From Myxococcota bacterium (GTDB lineage Bacteria > Myxococcota_A > UBA9160 > UBA4427), in assembly GCA_029268645.1 (NCBI GenBank), contig JAQWNI010000247.1, forward strand, positions 1-47,597: DNA of 47,597 bases. The letters run 5' to 3'. Shown here piece by piece: positions 1 to 8,691 of the stretch (position 1 is the first letter of the stretch; each line of letters opens with the position of its first letter). The notes under the pieces are model-generated. The model was not told where the DNA came from. It worked only from the letters and a program-made list of their open reading frames with translations, and did not search any database. The translations under genes and the position numbers were made by a program.

Positions 1-669
1 GCCGTATTCCCGACGGAGCACCCTCAGTCGCTCAATCATCTCGCCAAGCGCGCTGGGGTCTCCCCCGGCGTGCATCCACCCATTTCCCAGACGCGCCGCG
101 CGACGAAGCGCTCTTTCGGCATGACCGCCCACCAAGATGGGGATCGGACGGGTCGGCGCCGGCGTCATTTGGATACTTGGGAACTGGTAGCCTTCTCCCT
201 GGTAATCGAAGTAGTCGCCCGCCGATAAACCCCGGATGATCTCAATCATCTCATCGCAACGGGCACCTCGGGTCTTCCAGGAGGTGCCGGTCACTTCGAA
301 ATCTTCAGGCCAGGGAGACAGACCAACCCCGAGGCCCAAGCGGTTGTCGCTGAGAACGGCAATCGACATGGCTTGTTTGGCAACCAGAATTGGATCGCGC
401 ACGGGGAGTTTTAGGACGAATGTGTCGAACCGAATTGTCTTTGTCTGTGCCGCCAAGCTCGGGATCAGCACGAAGGGTTCGATGAACGGCTTGCCTTCCA
501 GAAAGGCCCGGTCGCCATCCGGGGTATAGGGATACTGACTGTCCGACTCCTTCGGATAACAGAGGCTGTCGGGAACCACCATCGAACTAAAACCAGCAGC
601 CTCGGCCGCCTGAGCCACTGGACCGTAATGGCTCGGGTCACCCATCGACTCCGCGAGAGAAAAGCGCAT
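1..669 (-). CDS. LLM-class flavin-dependent oxidoreductase (luciferase-like monooxygenase), 3' end outside window
   Basis: Reading the minus strand from ATG at 669 gives 223 open codons that run off the window, so the ORF track misses it. The protein starts MRFSLAESMGDPSHYG and contains LSDNRLGLGVGLSPWPEDF and PIPILVGGHAERALRRAA, both hallmarks of the luciferase-like TIM-barrel family, in particular the probable F420-dependent group. Known members oxidise substrates with reduced F420 or FMN in the cytoplasm; the substrate cannot be read from the sequence. A clean GGAGG lies 10 bases before the ATG. It follows the LamG lipoprotein gene on the same strand after about 170 bases containing a GC hairpin, so it is probably a separate transcript. 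Family assignment is firm, the cofactor choice is inference. Confidence 0.9.
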   Translation of the reverse strand, partial: MRFSLAESMGDPSHYGPVAQAAEAAGFSSMVVPDSLCYPKESDSQYPYTPDGDRAFLEGKPFIEPFVLIPSLAAQTKTIRFDTFVLKLPVRDPILVAKQAMSIAVLSDNRLGLGVGLSPWPEDFEVTGTSWKTRGARCDEMIEIIRGLSAGDYFDYQGEGYQFPSIQMTPAPTRPIPILVGGHAERALRRAARLGNGWMHAGGDPSALGEMIERLRVLRREYG

Positions 670-806
670 CAGGGACCACCTCCGTGAAGACCTCGGCCGA
701 AGCTTCGCCCCCAAGGCTCTCAGGGTGAAACCACGGTCGCGATCAAGTGGAGAGAAGTTACGCGAGGAGGGCGGCGCGCTCCAAGCTGGAAGTCGCCCGT
801 TCCCCC

Positions 807-826
807 GGCCGGCGCGGAAGCCGGCC
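807..826. terminator. GC-rich hairpin between lipoprotein and LLM genes
   Basis: GGCCGGC and GCCGGCC form a perfect 7-bp stem around a 6-base loop, 17 bases past the stop of the minus-strand lipoprotein gene. There is no T-run on either strand, so this may be a weak terminator or a processing hairpin rather than a classical intrinsic terminator. Confidence 0.4.
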
Positions 827-842
827 TGATTCGGAAAGCCGA

Positions 843-2252
843 CTAAGGGGCGATCAGCGAAGCGGGGCCGTCTTGCACGAGATCGGCCCGCGTCAGGCCA
901 CCTGCGGGGTCGTCCAGATCGAGAAGCCGATCCGCAAAACCCAGATCATATCCGAGTTCGGGAGAGGCGTCTCCGAGTCGCCAGTAGTGAATCAAAGACT
1001 CCGAGGCCACGTAGGCTCCCACAGGGTCTCTCAGATCGACATCGTGTCCCCGGAGCTGGATCTCAGAAAAAGCGGCAGGGGAGAGGGCGTCACGCCAGAG
1101 ACCGAGATGTCCCAGGCGGCCCAAGAAACCCATTTCTCCGGAGAGGCCGCTTCCGCCGACTCGCACAAACCCCGTCAAATCCGTCAAATCGATGACCTGA
1201 CCTGGACCCTCCGAGAGCAGGATGTCGGCCTCGAAACCATCGAGAAGCACCTGCGGCGCACCCTGAGCGCTGGGATCGAACACGATTCCAAGGTGCTGCC
1301 ATAAATCATTGGCCAGTGGAAGTGCATAGATTGCCCGATGCTGTAGCTGACCGTTTGCATCGCTGATTACGCATTCCAGACTTTGGCCATCGAGAAGCGA
1401 GAGACTGAGGCCGAGCCCTTCTTGAGAGAACGAGGAAGGTGAAAGCTCGAACAGCAACCGACGAGGGCTGGCGTCGAGAAAAGGGCGCATCCAGAGCGAT
1501 AGGCTGAGCGCTTCGGTCGCCCCAAGCTCTTCCGGCGTATCGCTTCCGAGGTACCTCTGTTGTCCATCCAACTCGAGGGAGGCCAGCTCGACCTGAATCG
1601 AGCGGATTGAATCAGAAGACGAGGCGGGGGCGAGCTGATCAGAATCGCTGGAGGGGGGAAGTGGCGAGCTTTCGGCCAAGACGTTCTCGCCAGAAGAAGA
1701 CTGCGCCCTGGTCAACGCCGTCGTTCCACTCGACTGAGCTGGCGTTGGCGCAGGCATGGCTTGCGCAGAGGATGATGCGGAGGGGCCGAGATCCAGCGGA
1801 GCGGTCGCGGCCAAAATGATTTCATTCGAAGGCGCGGAGAGCAACCGACCATCATACGCCTGCATCGAAATATAATAATCGAGGTCTTCTCGCAGGGTCA
1901 GATTGTAAGAATAGACACCTTCCCCGCTCAAACCGGCCTGCTTGCGGGGCACTTCGATTTTCGCCTGATACATCCCGGGCGAAGTGCCTACGAGGAGGTC
2001 GTATCGCGTGATGCCGCTCGAAGAGGAACCGATCCAGCGCATTGGGACGACCCGCGCGTTATCAGAAGCAACCGGCTCTCCAACCATTGAATCCTGCGTC
2101 GTCGGCGCCGACTCAGATGAAGAGGGTTCACCTGTCCCTCCGCATCCGAAACAAAGAAAGACGGATGCGAGAAGTAGGAAGATCCAGAGCAATAGAGAGG
2201 TACCAAGACCTCTTTCATCGGCAGCTTTATTCACGAGAATTGTTATCGGCAC
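843..2252 (-). CDS. Putative lipoprotein with FN3-like and LamG (concanavalin-like) domains
   Basis: The 469-residue product starts with a hydrophobic segment (SLLLWIFLLLASVFLCFGCGG) that fits a type II signal peptide with Cys34 or Cys37 as lipidated residue; neither lipobox is ideal. Residues about 66-150 (RYDLLVGTSPGMY ... LDYYISMQAYDG) look like a fibronectin type III domain. A Ser/Thr/Pro-rich linker follows. Residues about 215-385 carry LamG features: SLSLWMRPF, WQHLGIVFD, VLLDG and FLGRLGHLGLWRDALSP. Such architectures usually sit on the cell surface and bind glycans or proteins; no catalytic residues are visible. The annotated start is GTG without a convincing ribosome binding site; a start a few codons downstream would leave the signal peptide intact. 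Confidence 0.75.
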   Translation of the reverse strand: MPITILVNKAADERGLGTSLLLWIFLLLASVFLCFGCGGTGEPSSSESAPTTQDSMVGEPVASDNARVVPMRWIGSSSSGITRYDLLVGTSPGMYQAKIEVPRKQAGLSGEGVYSYNLTLREDLDYYISMQAYDGRLLSAPSNEIILAATAPLDLGPSASSSAQAMPAPTPAQSSGTTALTRAQSSSGENVLAESSPLPPSSDSDQLAPASSSDSIRSIQVELASLELDGQQRYLGSDTPEELGATEALSLSLWMRPFLDASPRRLLFELSPSSFSQEGLGLSLSLLDGQSLECVISDANGQLQHRAIYALPLANDLWQHLGIVFDPSAQGAPQVLLDGFEADILLSEGPGQVIDLTDLTGFVRVGGSGLSGEMGFLGRLGHLGLWRDALSPAAFSEIQLRGHDVDLRDPVGAYVASESLIHYWRLGDASPELGYDLGFADRLLDLDDPAGGLTRADLVQDGPASLIAP

Positions 2253-2489
2253 GCGGATCGTTAGCCATCAATCATAATTTCCCCGGGAGCCTGGGAAGCG
2301 GAAGAAAACAGAGTGCCTCGAAACTTCCGCTGTGATAGTGATGAATCTCACGAATTCGGCACCTAGGCCAAATCCCCACACCAGGGTTCAGGGGTGGGGC
2401 TCGGGCTGAATCACGTACCGGAAAAGTCGAAAGTTTGGAGAGGCCGCGGAAAACAAAAGCCGTTTGGCCGGACGGGGGCGAGTCTCAGC

Positions 2490-3266
2490 ATGATCCACTT
2501 GGAGTCCGGCCCCGCTCGGGTCGAAATCGACCCCCAGCAAGGGGGGCGGATCAGCGCCCTACAAGTCGCCGGACTCGACTTGCTCTGCGGACCGGGCGCA
2601 GACCCCCTTCGATGGGGTGCCTATCCGATGGCCCCCTATGCGGGTCGGGTCCGAAATGGTCACTTCCAATTCGAAGGACAGTCGCACCAGCTCCCCCTGC
2701 GCGCCCCGCCGCATGCCATGCATGGCACGACGCTCGACCGACCCTGGCAAGAGACCCAACCCGGAACGCTCTCGATCGACTTAGGCCCGGATTGGCCGTT
2801 TCCTGGAGAGGCCCGACAACGCTTCGCACTGGACCCAAAGGGCCTCGACGTCGAGCTCTGCATCCTAACCCTTGGGGCCCCCTTTCCCGCAAGCGTTGGC
2901 TTACACCCCTGGTTTCCCCGCCAGCTCGCCCAGGGGGGGCCGCTGGTTCTCGAATTCTCCGCCCGTGAGATGTACCTGCGCGATTCCACTGGCGTGGCCA
3001 CCCCGGAGCGATGCCCACCGCGAGCCGGACCGTGGGACGACTGCTTCACGGGGCTTCTCGGCCCACCCCGGCTCCGATGGCCCGGCGCAATGACTCTCGA
3101 AATCCATGCGGATACGGACCATTGGGTCGTCTATGACGAACCTCTGGAATCCCTCTGCGTCGAACCGATGACCGGACCTCCCGACGCATTGAATATTGCG
3201 CCTCGCCTCGTGACCCGAGAGCAGCCTCTTTGTCTGCAAACCCGGTTCGTGTGGACCTTGGAATAG
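2490..3266 (+). CDS. Aldose 1-epimerase (mutarotase) family protein
   Basis: The ORF is open from 2394, but similarity starts at the internal ATG at 2490 (MIHLESGPARVEIDPQQGG), giving 258 residues, a little short for GalM. Family landmarks are in order: WGAYPMAPYAGRVRNG (substrate-binding Arg), HAMHGTTL (His), SVGLHPWFPR (the second conserved His, proposed acid) and ESLCVEPMTGPPDALN (Glu, catalytic base). The enzyme should interconvert anomers of an aldose or sugar phosphate in the cytoplasm; the substrate is not evident and no sugar catabolic genes are nearby. The ribosome binding site is weak (GGACGGGGG). It converges with the universal stress protein gene, with a VIT-like coding fragment in the gap on the other strand. 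Confidence 0.85.
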   Translation: MIHLESGPARVEIDPQQGGRISALQVAGLDLLCGPGADPLRWGAYPMAPYAGRVRNGHFQFEGQSHQLPLRAPPHAMHGTTLDRPWQETQPGTLSIDLGPDWPFPGEARQRFALDPKGLDVELCILTLGAPFPASVGLHPWFPRQLAQGGPLVLEFSAREMYLRDSTGVATPERCPPRAGPWDDCFTGLLGPPRLRWPGAMTLEIHADTDHWVVYDEPLESLCVEPMTGPPDALNIAPRLVTREQPLCLQTRFVWTLE

Positions 3267-3381
3267 GCAGGGCATCTTGGGCGATCAGCCATGGAAGCAG
3301 CGGGATCACCGCCCCCAGAGAAAACGCAATAAGGACGCTACCGAACGATTCGTCGGAAAGAGCGATCTCTTGAAGGATCCT
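3262..3381 (-). pseudogene. Fragment resembling VIT1/CCC1-family membrane transporter
   Basis: On the minus strand, directly after and in frame with the TAG stop of the Usp gene, about 40 codons read ILQEIALSDESFGSVLIAF and SLGAVIPLLPWLIAQDALPI. From memory this resembles the VIT/CCC1 iron-manganese transporter segment of the form ELGxDPDxLGSPW...SFxxFALGALIPLLPFLF, with the middle shortened. The resemblance stops where the oppositely oriented galM-like gene ends. There is no start codon before it other than by readthrough, and the rest of the transporter is absent, so it is best read as a gene remnant. Chance hydrophobicity is the alternative. Confidence 0.4.
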
Positions 3382-4326
3382 CTACGCAGCCGGTTCACCC
3401 GTCCCTTCATGGAGAGCGAGAACTGCGCAGCCAGCGTGTTGAACCACCCGCTCGGTCGTGCTGCCCAAAAGCCAATGGGCGGTGCCTGTCCGGGCGTGGG
3501 TCTGCATCGCAATTAAGTCAGCCTTACGAGTCCGGGCGAGTTCACTGATGACGCTGGCAGGCTCGCCCTCCTCTACCAGGGTCTCGACCTCGAACCCAAG
3601 TGCCCCAAGTGAAGCCACTGCCGGGGCCACTGTTTCCGCCACCCGGCTCCGGATTTCTTCCAATCCAACACGCTCGATGCCTAAATCTACGAGCCATGGC
3701 TGGAGAATGACCGGTACGTGGTCGCAGTAGAGCAGGAGAACCTTGAGAGCATCAACGCGATTCCCCAGCAGCTGATGAATTCGACGACCGGCCTCGCTGG
3801 GATCACCATGAAGCTCAATCGGCACGATTGCCGTTTTAGGCTCGACGAGGGATCCTCCGTCATCGGGGTGAATCGCCAAAACAGGGCAAGGCGCGTTGCG
3901 AACGGCGTGTTCCGCTGTGCTGCCGAGCACAAGATGCTTGACTCCCGTCAAGCCTCGGCTGCCCACCACTAAACAGTCGACCCCCTCGTCCCGCGCCATT
4001 TCGGACAGCGCAGGCCCTGGTGTTCCCAGTGTGAGAACCGTGCGGGCAGAAACCCCTCGACTCGCCGCCGACTCCTCGAACTCGACCAACTTCTGCTCGG
4101 CCAGTTCCCGAATCCGACCCGAAAGATCCGGCGCAGACAGCACCGGCTGAACTCCGTGAATCGACATCGGGGCTGAGGGCAACACGTGGACGATCACCAT
4201 GAGGGCCTCGTTGAGCGCCGCCACATCGCAAGCTCGATCAAAAGCCAGCCTCGAGCTGTCCGAAAAATCAACCCCGACCATCACTGAGGAAAGTCTTTCC
4301 TGAGCGCCGTTGGCACTTTTGCTCAT
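3382..4326 (-). CDS. Universal stress protein with two tandem UspA domains
   Basis: The 314-residue product has two Usp domains. The first ends with the ATP-binding signature GSRGLTGVKHLVLGSTAEHA and CPVLAIHP, a full G-x2-G-x9-G-S match; the second has ARTGTAHWLLGSTTERVVQH and CAVLALHEG, where the first Gly of the motif is replaced (MQTHARTG), so ATP binding may be weaker there. I chose the ATG at 4326 (MSKSANG) because GAAAGGAGG sits six bases before it; the ATG at 4332 directly abuts that site. Usp proteins are cytoplasmic stress-response factors. The gene is monocistronic: divergent from the lipoprotein gene at 4587 and convergent with the epimerase. Confidence 0.92.
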   Translation of the reverse strand: MSKSANGAQERLSSVMVGVDFSDSSRLAFDRACDVAALNEALMVIVHVLPSAPMSIHGVQPVLSAPDLSGRIRELAEQKLVEFEESAASRGVSARTVLTLGTPGPALSEMARDEGVDCLVVGSRGLTGVKHLVLGSTAEHAVRNAPCPVLAIHPDDGGSLVEPKTAIVPIELHGDPSEAGRRIHQLLGNRVDALKVLLLYCDHVPVILQPWLVDLGIERVGLEEIRSRVAETVAPAVASLGALGFEVETLVEEGEPASVISELARTRKADLIAMQTHARTGTAHWLLGSTTERVVQHAGCAVLALHEGTGEPAA

Positions 4327-4586
4327 TTTCATCCTCCTTTCGGCAGCGAGACCCAACGGGCCAAGCCGGCCAGCACCTCGACACAGTAACGCTTCTGGCG
4401 TGCAAGAACCGGCTTGCTGATCGACCCGTTCGAGAGAGCCAAATCGAATCCTCCCGGCCCGGCTCCCTTGCGGACCCGACTGAAATCAGGACTCTCTCCA
4501 GGGCGGCTTGTCCGCTCCAGAAGAAATCTCCAGAAACTCGATTTCTCACTTTTGAAACCGCAGAGCGGAGAGGAACGAAGACCGAG

Positions 4587-5630
4587 ATGAATCAATCGCT
4601 CACATCTCAACGTCATCGAGCGGCGCCTGCCCTGCAATCGAAAACGCGACCGGCACGACGAAATGCTTTGGCGATCGCCCTCGCTTGCCTACTCGCCGGG
4701 ACCTCGGTCGCCTGTCACGAAAAACCGGAAGGACCTCCAAACTCTCCGCAGGCAATGCGCCGAAATGCCAGGCTGCTCGCGGCTCTTCGCGGTACTGAAT
4801 GGCTGATCGACCATGCTGAACAGATGCCGCCGGGCTGGGTGTACCCGAATTTTTCACGGATCGAGCGGCTCATCGAATCTCAAGAGCAAAAAGAGCAAGT
4901 TCGCGAAGTCCTCGAAATCGACAGCCGCACAGGATCACACAACACGATTCCAGAAAGTCTGACAGACCCTGCCCTGCTTGAGCAAAAACGCATCGTGCCG
5001 ATTCTCTTCGAAATCATTCGACGTCGAGAAATCGGGCAAGCCTGGAAGAGCGAAGCTGACGCCCTGCGGAAACTGATCACCGATCACGAAATTGTCCTCT
5101 GGCAAGCTACGGACACAAGAAACCGGCCGACGGTCCTGCATGCCCTCGGAGCTTTAGGAATCGAAACCTCGATGACCGAGGCTCACCTCCTCGACGAACT
5201 CCGAAAAAAAGCGAAGTCAGACACCCCTCAAAACCTGGCCGGCAGCACCCGCTACGTCTATGCGTTGACCCATATCGTCTTTGCCCGATCCCACTATTTC
5301 AGAAACCAAGTCCAGATCACAGGTCTCGAATTCTCGATTCCGGTCTTCCTGGCTGCACTCGCGCGACACAACCGAATCAAGATGGATGTGATGTCGATTG
5401 ATATGCTCGGCGAAGTCCTCGCCAGTCTCGAACTCCTAGGCCTAGAAGACCCCAGGATGGAAGTGGCCCGCAGGCGACTCATCGCGGCGCAAAATCCGGA
5501 TGGAAGCTGGGGGCCGGGAAAGGGTGTCTCTCCGAAACGAATTCACCCGACATTTAACGCCGTCGCCGGCTTAATCGACTTTCATGAAGCCCTAAGACCG
5601 CCGGCCGGGTCGCCTACGCCGGCGGACTGA
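4587..5630 (+). CDS. Unidentified lipoprotein, possibly alpha/alpha-toroid fold
   Basis: The 347-residue product has a basic N-terminus, a hydrophobic stretch (ALAIALACLLAGTSVAC) and Cys43 in a plausible lipobox, so it is probably an exported lipoprotein. The mature part is helical and Glu/Arg rich. Near the C-terminus (about residues 302-309) QNPDGSWG matches the QW-type repeat seen in prenyltransferase/squalene-cyclase-like alpha/alpha toroids, preceded by helix pairs such as VLHALGALGIET and MLGEVLASLELLGLEDPRM. That fold is a suggestion, not an identification, and no catalytic DxDD motif is present. It stands alone, divergent from the Usp gene. A GC stem-loop overlaps its last codons. Confidence 0.75.
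   Translation: MNQSLTSQRHRAAPALQSKTRPARRNALAIALACLLAGTSVACHEKPEGPPNSPQAMRRNARLLAALRGTEWLIDHAEQMPPGWVYPNFSRIERLIESQEQKEQVREVLEIDSRTGSHNTIPESLTDPALLEQKRIVPILFEIIRRREIGQAWKSEADALRKLITDHEIVLWQATDTRNRPTVLHALGALGIETSMTEAHLLDELRKKAKSDTPQNLAGSTRYVYALTHIVFARSHYFRNQVQITGLEFSIPVFLAALARHNRIKMDVMSIDMLGEVLASLELLGLEDPRMEVARRRLIAAQNPDGSWGPGKGVSPKRIHPTFNAVAGLIDFHEALRPPAGSPTPAD
5598..5625. terminator. GC stem-loop at the 3' end of the lipoprotein gene
   Basis: CCGCCGGC and GCCGGCGG form an 8-bp stem around a 12-base loop inside the last ten codons of the 4587-5630 gene, facing the convergent YjqB gene. There is no T-tract, so terminator function is only suggested by position. Confidence 0.35.
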
Positions 5631-5676
5631 TCAGGACCGTTCGACCGGGACCAGCGGGCCCCGGGCCAGCACCCTT

Positions 5677-6285
5677 TCATTGCGCTTTCCACGCTTGGAC
5701 TGCGGCCACTAAAGCGTCGATGAGTTGCTCAACCTGAGGTGCTCGTGGAGTTCCTTGATGGTCCGACCAATTTCCATGTAAACGGTTCCAGCGAATGGTC
5801 GGGGGCAGTTCGATTTGAACCCCGGCGTTTATCGGCAGGTTTACGGGATTCTCTTTGTGTTGACCCCGAAGCTCTCGGGGAATCGCCTCAAGGTCATCAA
5901 CCACCTGATATGGCTCCGGCAGCCCCTTCCGCAAGAATCCCGTCAAATGATGAGCGAGCTGTCTGTTCCGCCCACCCAAGAGCAAATGCCACCACGATGT
6001 CTCTCGCCCATATCCGTGAATGGCGATGACCTCGCGGACATGGCTCACAAAAGAAGACAGTGCAGAAGACTCCTCAGGGCGAAAAGCCGTAGAGGGAAGG
6101 TGCTTGCGAAGAGGAGCGGCCTGCAACACAGCGTAAAAGGAAGCATCGGTCCGCTCGGCAACCGATCGGGCCACAGCATCTGTCGTGCGTTCCAGATTCC
6201 CGCCATGAAACGCCATCAAGCCGATGGTCCCACGGAGTTCGCAGATTTCTTCTACGCCAGGCATCTCCAATAGTTCTCGTAGCAT
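5677..6285 (-). CDS. Poly-gamma-glutamate hydrolase family protein (YjqB/PghP-like)
   Basis: The 202-residue length and motif order match the phage PghP/YjqB (DUF867) zinc peptidase family: GTIGLMAFHGGNLERTTDAVA (His27 and Glu32 as expected metal ligands), VREVIAIHGYGR (His90), LLLGGRN, and GVQIELPPTIRW (Glu159). Known members cleave gamma-glutamyl bonds in poly-gamma-glutamate. There is no signal peptide, which suggests a cytoplasmic protein. The ATG at 6285 is the only start in its open frame. It lies about 90 bases downstream of the DevC pair on the same strand and could share their transcript, though no functional link is known. Confidence 0.8.
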   Translation of the reverse strand: MLRELLEMPGVEEICELRGTIGLMAFHGGNLERTTDAVARSVAERTDASFYAVLQAAPLRKHLPSTAFRPEESSALSSFVSHVREVIAIHGYGRETSWWHLLLGGRNRQLAHHLTGFLRKGLPEPYQVVDDLEAIPRELRGQHKENPVNLPINAGVQIELPPTIRWNRLHGNWSDHQGTPRAPQVEQLIDALVAAVQAWKAQ

Positions 6286-6373
6286 GGCCGAAGAGTAGCG
6301 CCCGACTCACCCCTCACCCTGACCCGTCGAAGGAACCCTTCAATGACGCATCTGTGAACGACTTGCTGTTCGC

Positions 6374-7513
6374 TCAGAACAATTCAGCCGGATCGAGCAC
6401 CCTGACTCTCCGGAGTGCCAAGAAGCTGGCTAATGAACACATCGAGACCGAAAGGATCAAGATATTCAGGGTGTCGGCCCAAGACAATGCGGCCGGCAGA
6501 CCGCTGATCGCGCCGAGGATCGCGACGATCCCCGTACCCGCCACAGTCGCCGGGATAAATCCCACAACCGACAAGAAGAGAGCCTCCGCTACGACGACCA
6601 CTTGGATGAATCGATCGCCGTACCCCATGGCTTTCAAGGTGGCGAACTCGGCCATGTGATCGAGCACTTCCGTGTAGAGAATTTGATAGGAGATCACGAC
6701 ACCGGCCAAAAAACCAAGCGTCACACCAACGAGAAGGATCAGGCTGACCGGAGTACTGGTTTCCCAATAGGTACGATCGCGCGCCAAAAGGTCTGACTTT
6801 GAGAGCGCCACAATATCAGCCGGAAGCGCGGCCTGAATGGCCGCTGCGACTTCTCGGGGGTCTTGGCCCGCTGCGGTCTGAATCAGAGCCGCTTCAACCA
6901 GAGAACGTCCCCAGCCCACCAATTCGAAGAAAGTCGTTTCGGATACCATCAACGTGCCTTCGACTTCAAAATCTGTACCCAGCGGAAAAGTGCCCACGAC
7001 TTCCACCTGCTTGCGGTTGACCACTGCTGGGCCGGTTCCCACCGAACCATAGGAATCTCGAGAGAGACGATCCAACAACGCCGCCCCTGGCTTTTCCAAC
7101 TCAGCGGACATTCGATTGACCGATTCAATATCGAAGGTGCGCCGGCGCGGGTCGAATCCGAGAACCCGAATTGGATGAAGGGTGTGCGTATACGGATTGG
7201 TCCAGCGGGCTAAGGCGGTCCAAAGCGGTGCCACGCTCTCTGCGCCCTCCACCGCCAAGGCCTGATAGATCCGTTCTCGAGGCATCGACTTCACTCTGAG
7301 GAAGGGATACTTCTCCTTTGAAATAACGATCACGTCGGCGTCTAGCCGGTCGATTAATTGCACTCCACTGTCCAGTAGAGAATTCCTGAAACCAACCTGC
7401 ATCATCATCAGCAAAAGCGCGAACGCAACACCTCCGATCGATGCGAGGGCGCGCGTCCGATCATGTGCAAGTAATCGGTAGGCGAACAGTGGTGCGCGTC
7501 GGTACGGCTGCAT
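6374..7513 (-). CDS. DevC-like/FtsX-domain ABC transporter permease (second of pair)
   Basis: The 379-residue product has one N-terminal membrane helix (ALASIGGVAFALLLMMMQVG), a large extracytoplasmic domain and three C-terminal helices (LLVGVTLGFLAGVVISYQIL, VVVAEALFLSVVGFIPATV, ILILSVSMCSLASFLALRR), ending RVLDPAELF. The opening YRLLAHDRTRALASI and DADVIVIS are typical of DevC, the permease of the cyanobacterial DevBCA glycolipid exporter. Its start overlaps the stop of the upstream paralogue as TGATG, so the two are translationally coupled and probably form a heterodimeric permease. No DevA ATPase or DevB membrane-fusion protein is adjacent. The exported substrate is unknown. Confidence 0.87.
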   Translation of the reverse strand: MQPYRRAPLFAYRLLAHDRTRALASIGGVAFALLLMMMQVGFRNSLLDSGVQLIDRLDADVIVISKEKYPFLRVKSMPRERIYQALAVEGAESVAPLWTALARWTNPYTHTLHPIRVLGFDPRRRTFDIESVNRMSAELEKPGAALLDRLSRDSYGSVGTGPAVVNRKQVEVVGTFPLGTDFEVEGTLMVSETTFFELVGWGRSLVEAALIQTAAGQDPREVAAAIQAALPADIVALSKSDLLARDRTYWETSTPVSLILLVGVTLGFLAGVVISYQILYTEVLDHMAEFATLKAMGYGDRFIQVVVVAEALFLSVVGFIPATVAGTGIVAILGAISGLPAALSWADTLNILILSVSMCSLASFLALRRVRVLDPAELF

Positions 7514-8682
7514 CAGAAGAGCTCCGCCGGGTCAGCGCTTCGCAGCTTCTGCATCGAGAGGAGGGCAGCCGCGCTACACATCAATGCTGAGAGAACCGCG
7601 AGTCCGGAAGCCAATCCCAGCGTCATGAATATGGGAAGTTTCGTCAATGCGTGAACCACCGGAAAGAGTATCGAGCTGATCGCCAAGGCGGGGAGATAGC
7701 CAAGGCCCGCAAAAATCCAAGCCTGCTCAAGCACAAAGAACGAGAGCCGACGTCCCGAATATCCCATCGCCCGAAGAGTCGCGTACAGCGGCAGATTATT
7801 CCGAATATCCGTCGACAAAATTTGAAACAGCACAACAACACCGACCAAGAAGCCGGCAAGACTTCCCAGGCCGAAAATATTGCCAACCGCCGTATTCTTG
7901 ATCCAGAAAATTTCCTGAATTTGACGAAGTTCCTCCGCCGTAAGCACACGGACATCCTGTGGAAGCTGGTCCCGGAGTTTTTCGGCGACGTAATCCGGGT
8001 CAGCTCCCGCACTCAACTTCAACAAACCGAGATGGGGTTGGTCGAGCGAGTGGTACTCGAAAAGTCGACCAAAGCTGTTGTCGCTCATGATGAGGGAGCC
8101 ATCTGCCAGGAACCCAACACCCAGTTCGAACTCGCCCGCCACCCGGGTAATCTGGTCGTTGACTTCGACCACACGGGTCGGGCTCGCTGGACCGCACTTT
8201 GTTTGAGTCAAACGATCGAGCAGCATACTTCCCGTTGGAGCAAGCTCGTCCAGCTGCTCTGAGATGCCGTCAATTCGGAGGATCGGTGTTTCTCGAGCGC
8301 TGGCGAGCGGAAACCCGAGGGCCAAGAGTCGACAGTTCTCACCGCTCGACGGATCATGCCAATACCCGTAGCGCAAATGAACAGGCGTCGCGGACTCGAC
8401 CTCTGGAACAGCTAAGGCCTGAAAGAGCCGGCTGCGATCAAAAGTCCCCGTATCCAAAATTTGAACAAAGGCCGGAGAAACCATGATCAGATCTGCGTCC
8501 AAACGAGACGTGACTGCAACAGCTGTTTTGCGAACGGCTCCGTAGAATCCCAATTGGACAAAGATGACGAGCAAAGCGAAACCAATTCCGGCAGCAGCAA
8601 CTGCGGCCCTCGTCTTACGATGAGTCACTAACCGGAAAGACAACGGCACAGGGCGCAGATTCTTTCGCGAATGCTGTTTCAT
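7513..8682 (-). CDS. DevC-like/FtsX-domain ABC transporter permease (first of pair)
   Basis: This 389-residue paralogue of the following gene has the same plan: one N-terminal helix (AAVAAAGIGFALLVIFVQLGF), DADLIMVSP, a large periplasmic domain, then three helices including GLGSLAGFLVGVVVLFQILS and a C-terminal RSADPAELF. Both permeases share LDADxIxxS near the N-terminus and DPAELF at the end, showing duplication followed by strong divergence. The ATG at 8682 has no ribosome binding site; a TATACT box nine bases upstream suggests a very short or leaderless message. It diverges from the phosphodiesterase-like lipoprotein gene. Confidence 0.87.
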   Translation of the reverse strand: MKQHSRKNLRPVPLSFRLVTHRKTRAAVAAAGIGFALLVIFVQLGFYGAVRKTAVAVTSRLDADLIMVSPAFVQILDTGTFDRSRLFQALAVPEVESATPVHLRYGYWHDPSSGENCRLLALGFPLASARETPILRIDGISEQLDELAPTGSMLLDRLTQTKCGPASPTRVVEVNDQITRVAGEFELGVGFLADGSLIMSDNSFGRLFEYHSLDQPHLGLLKLSAGADPDYVAEKLRDQLPQDVRVLTAEELRQIQEIFWIKNTAVGNIFGLGSLAGFLVGVVVLFQILSTDIRNNLPLYATLRAMGYSGRRLSFFVLEQAWIFAGLGYLPALAISSILFPVVHALTKLPIFMTLGLASGLAVLSALMCSAAALLSMQKLRSADPAELF

Positions 8683-8691
8683 TCGACCGGG

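Noticed and set aside
747-1304. 185-codon plus-strand ORF
   Set aside because: Antisense to the LamG lipoprotein gene; composition and lack of motif indicate a shadow.
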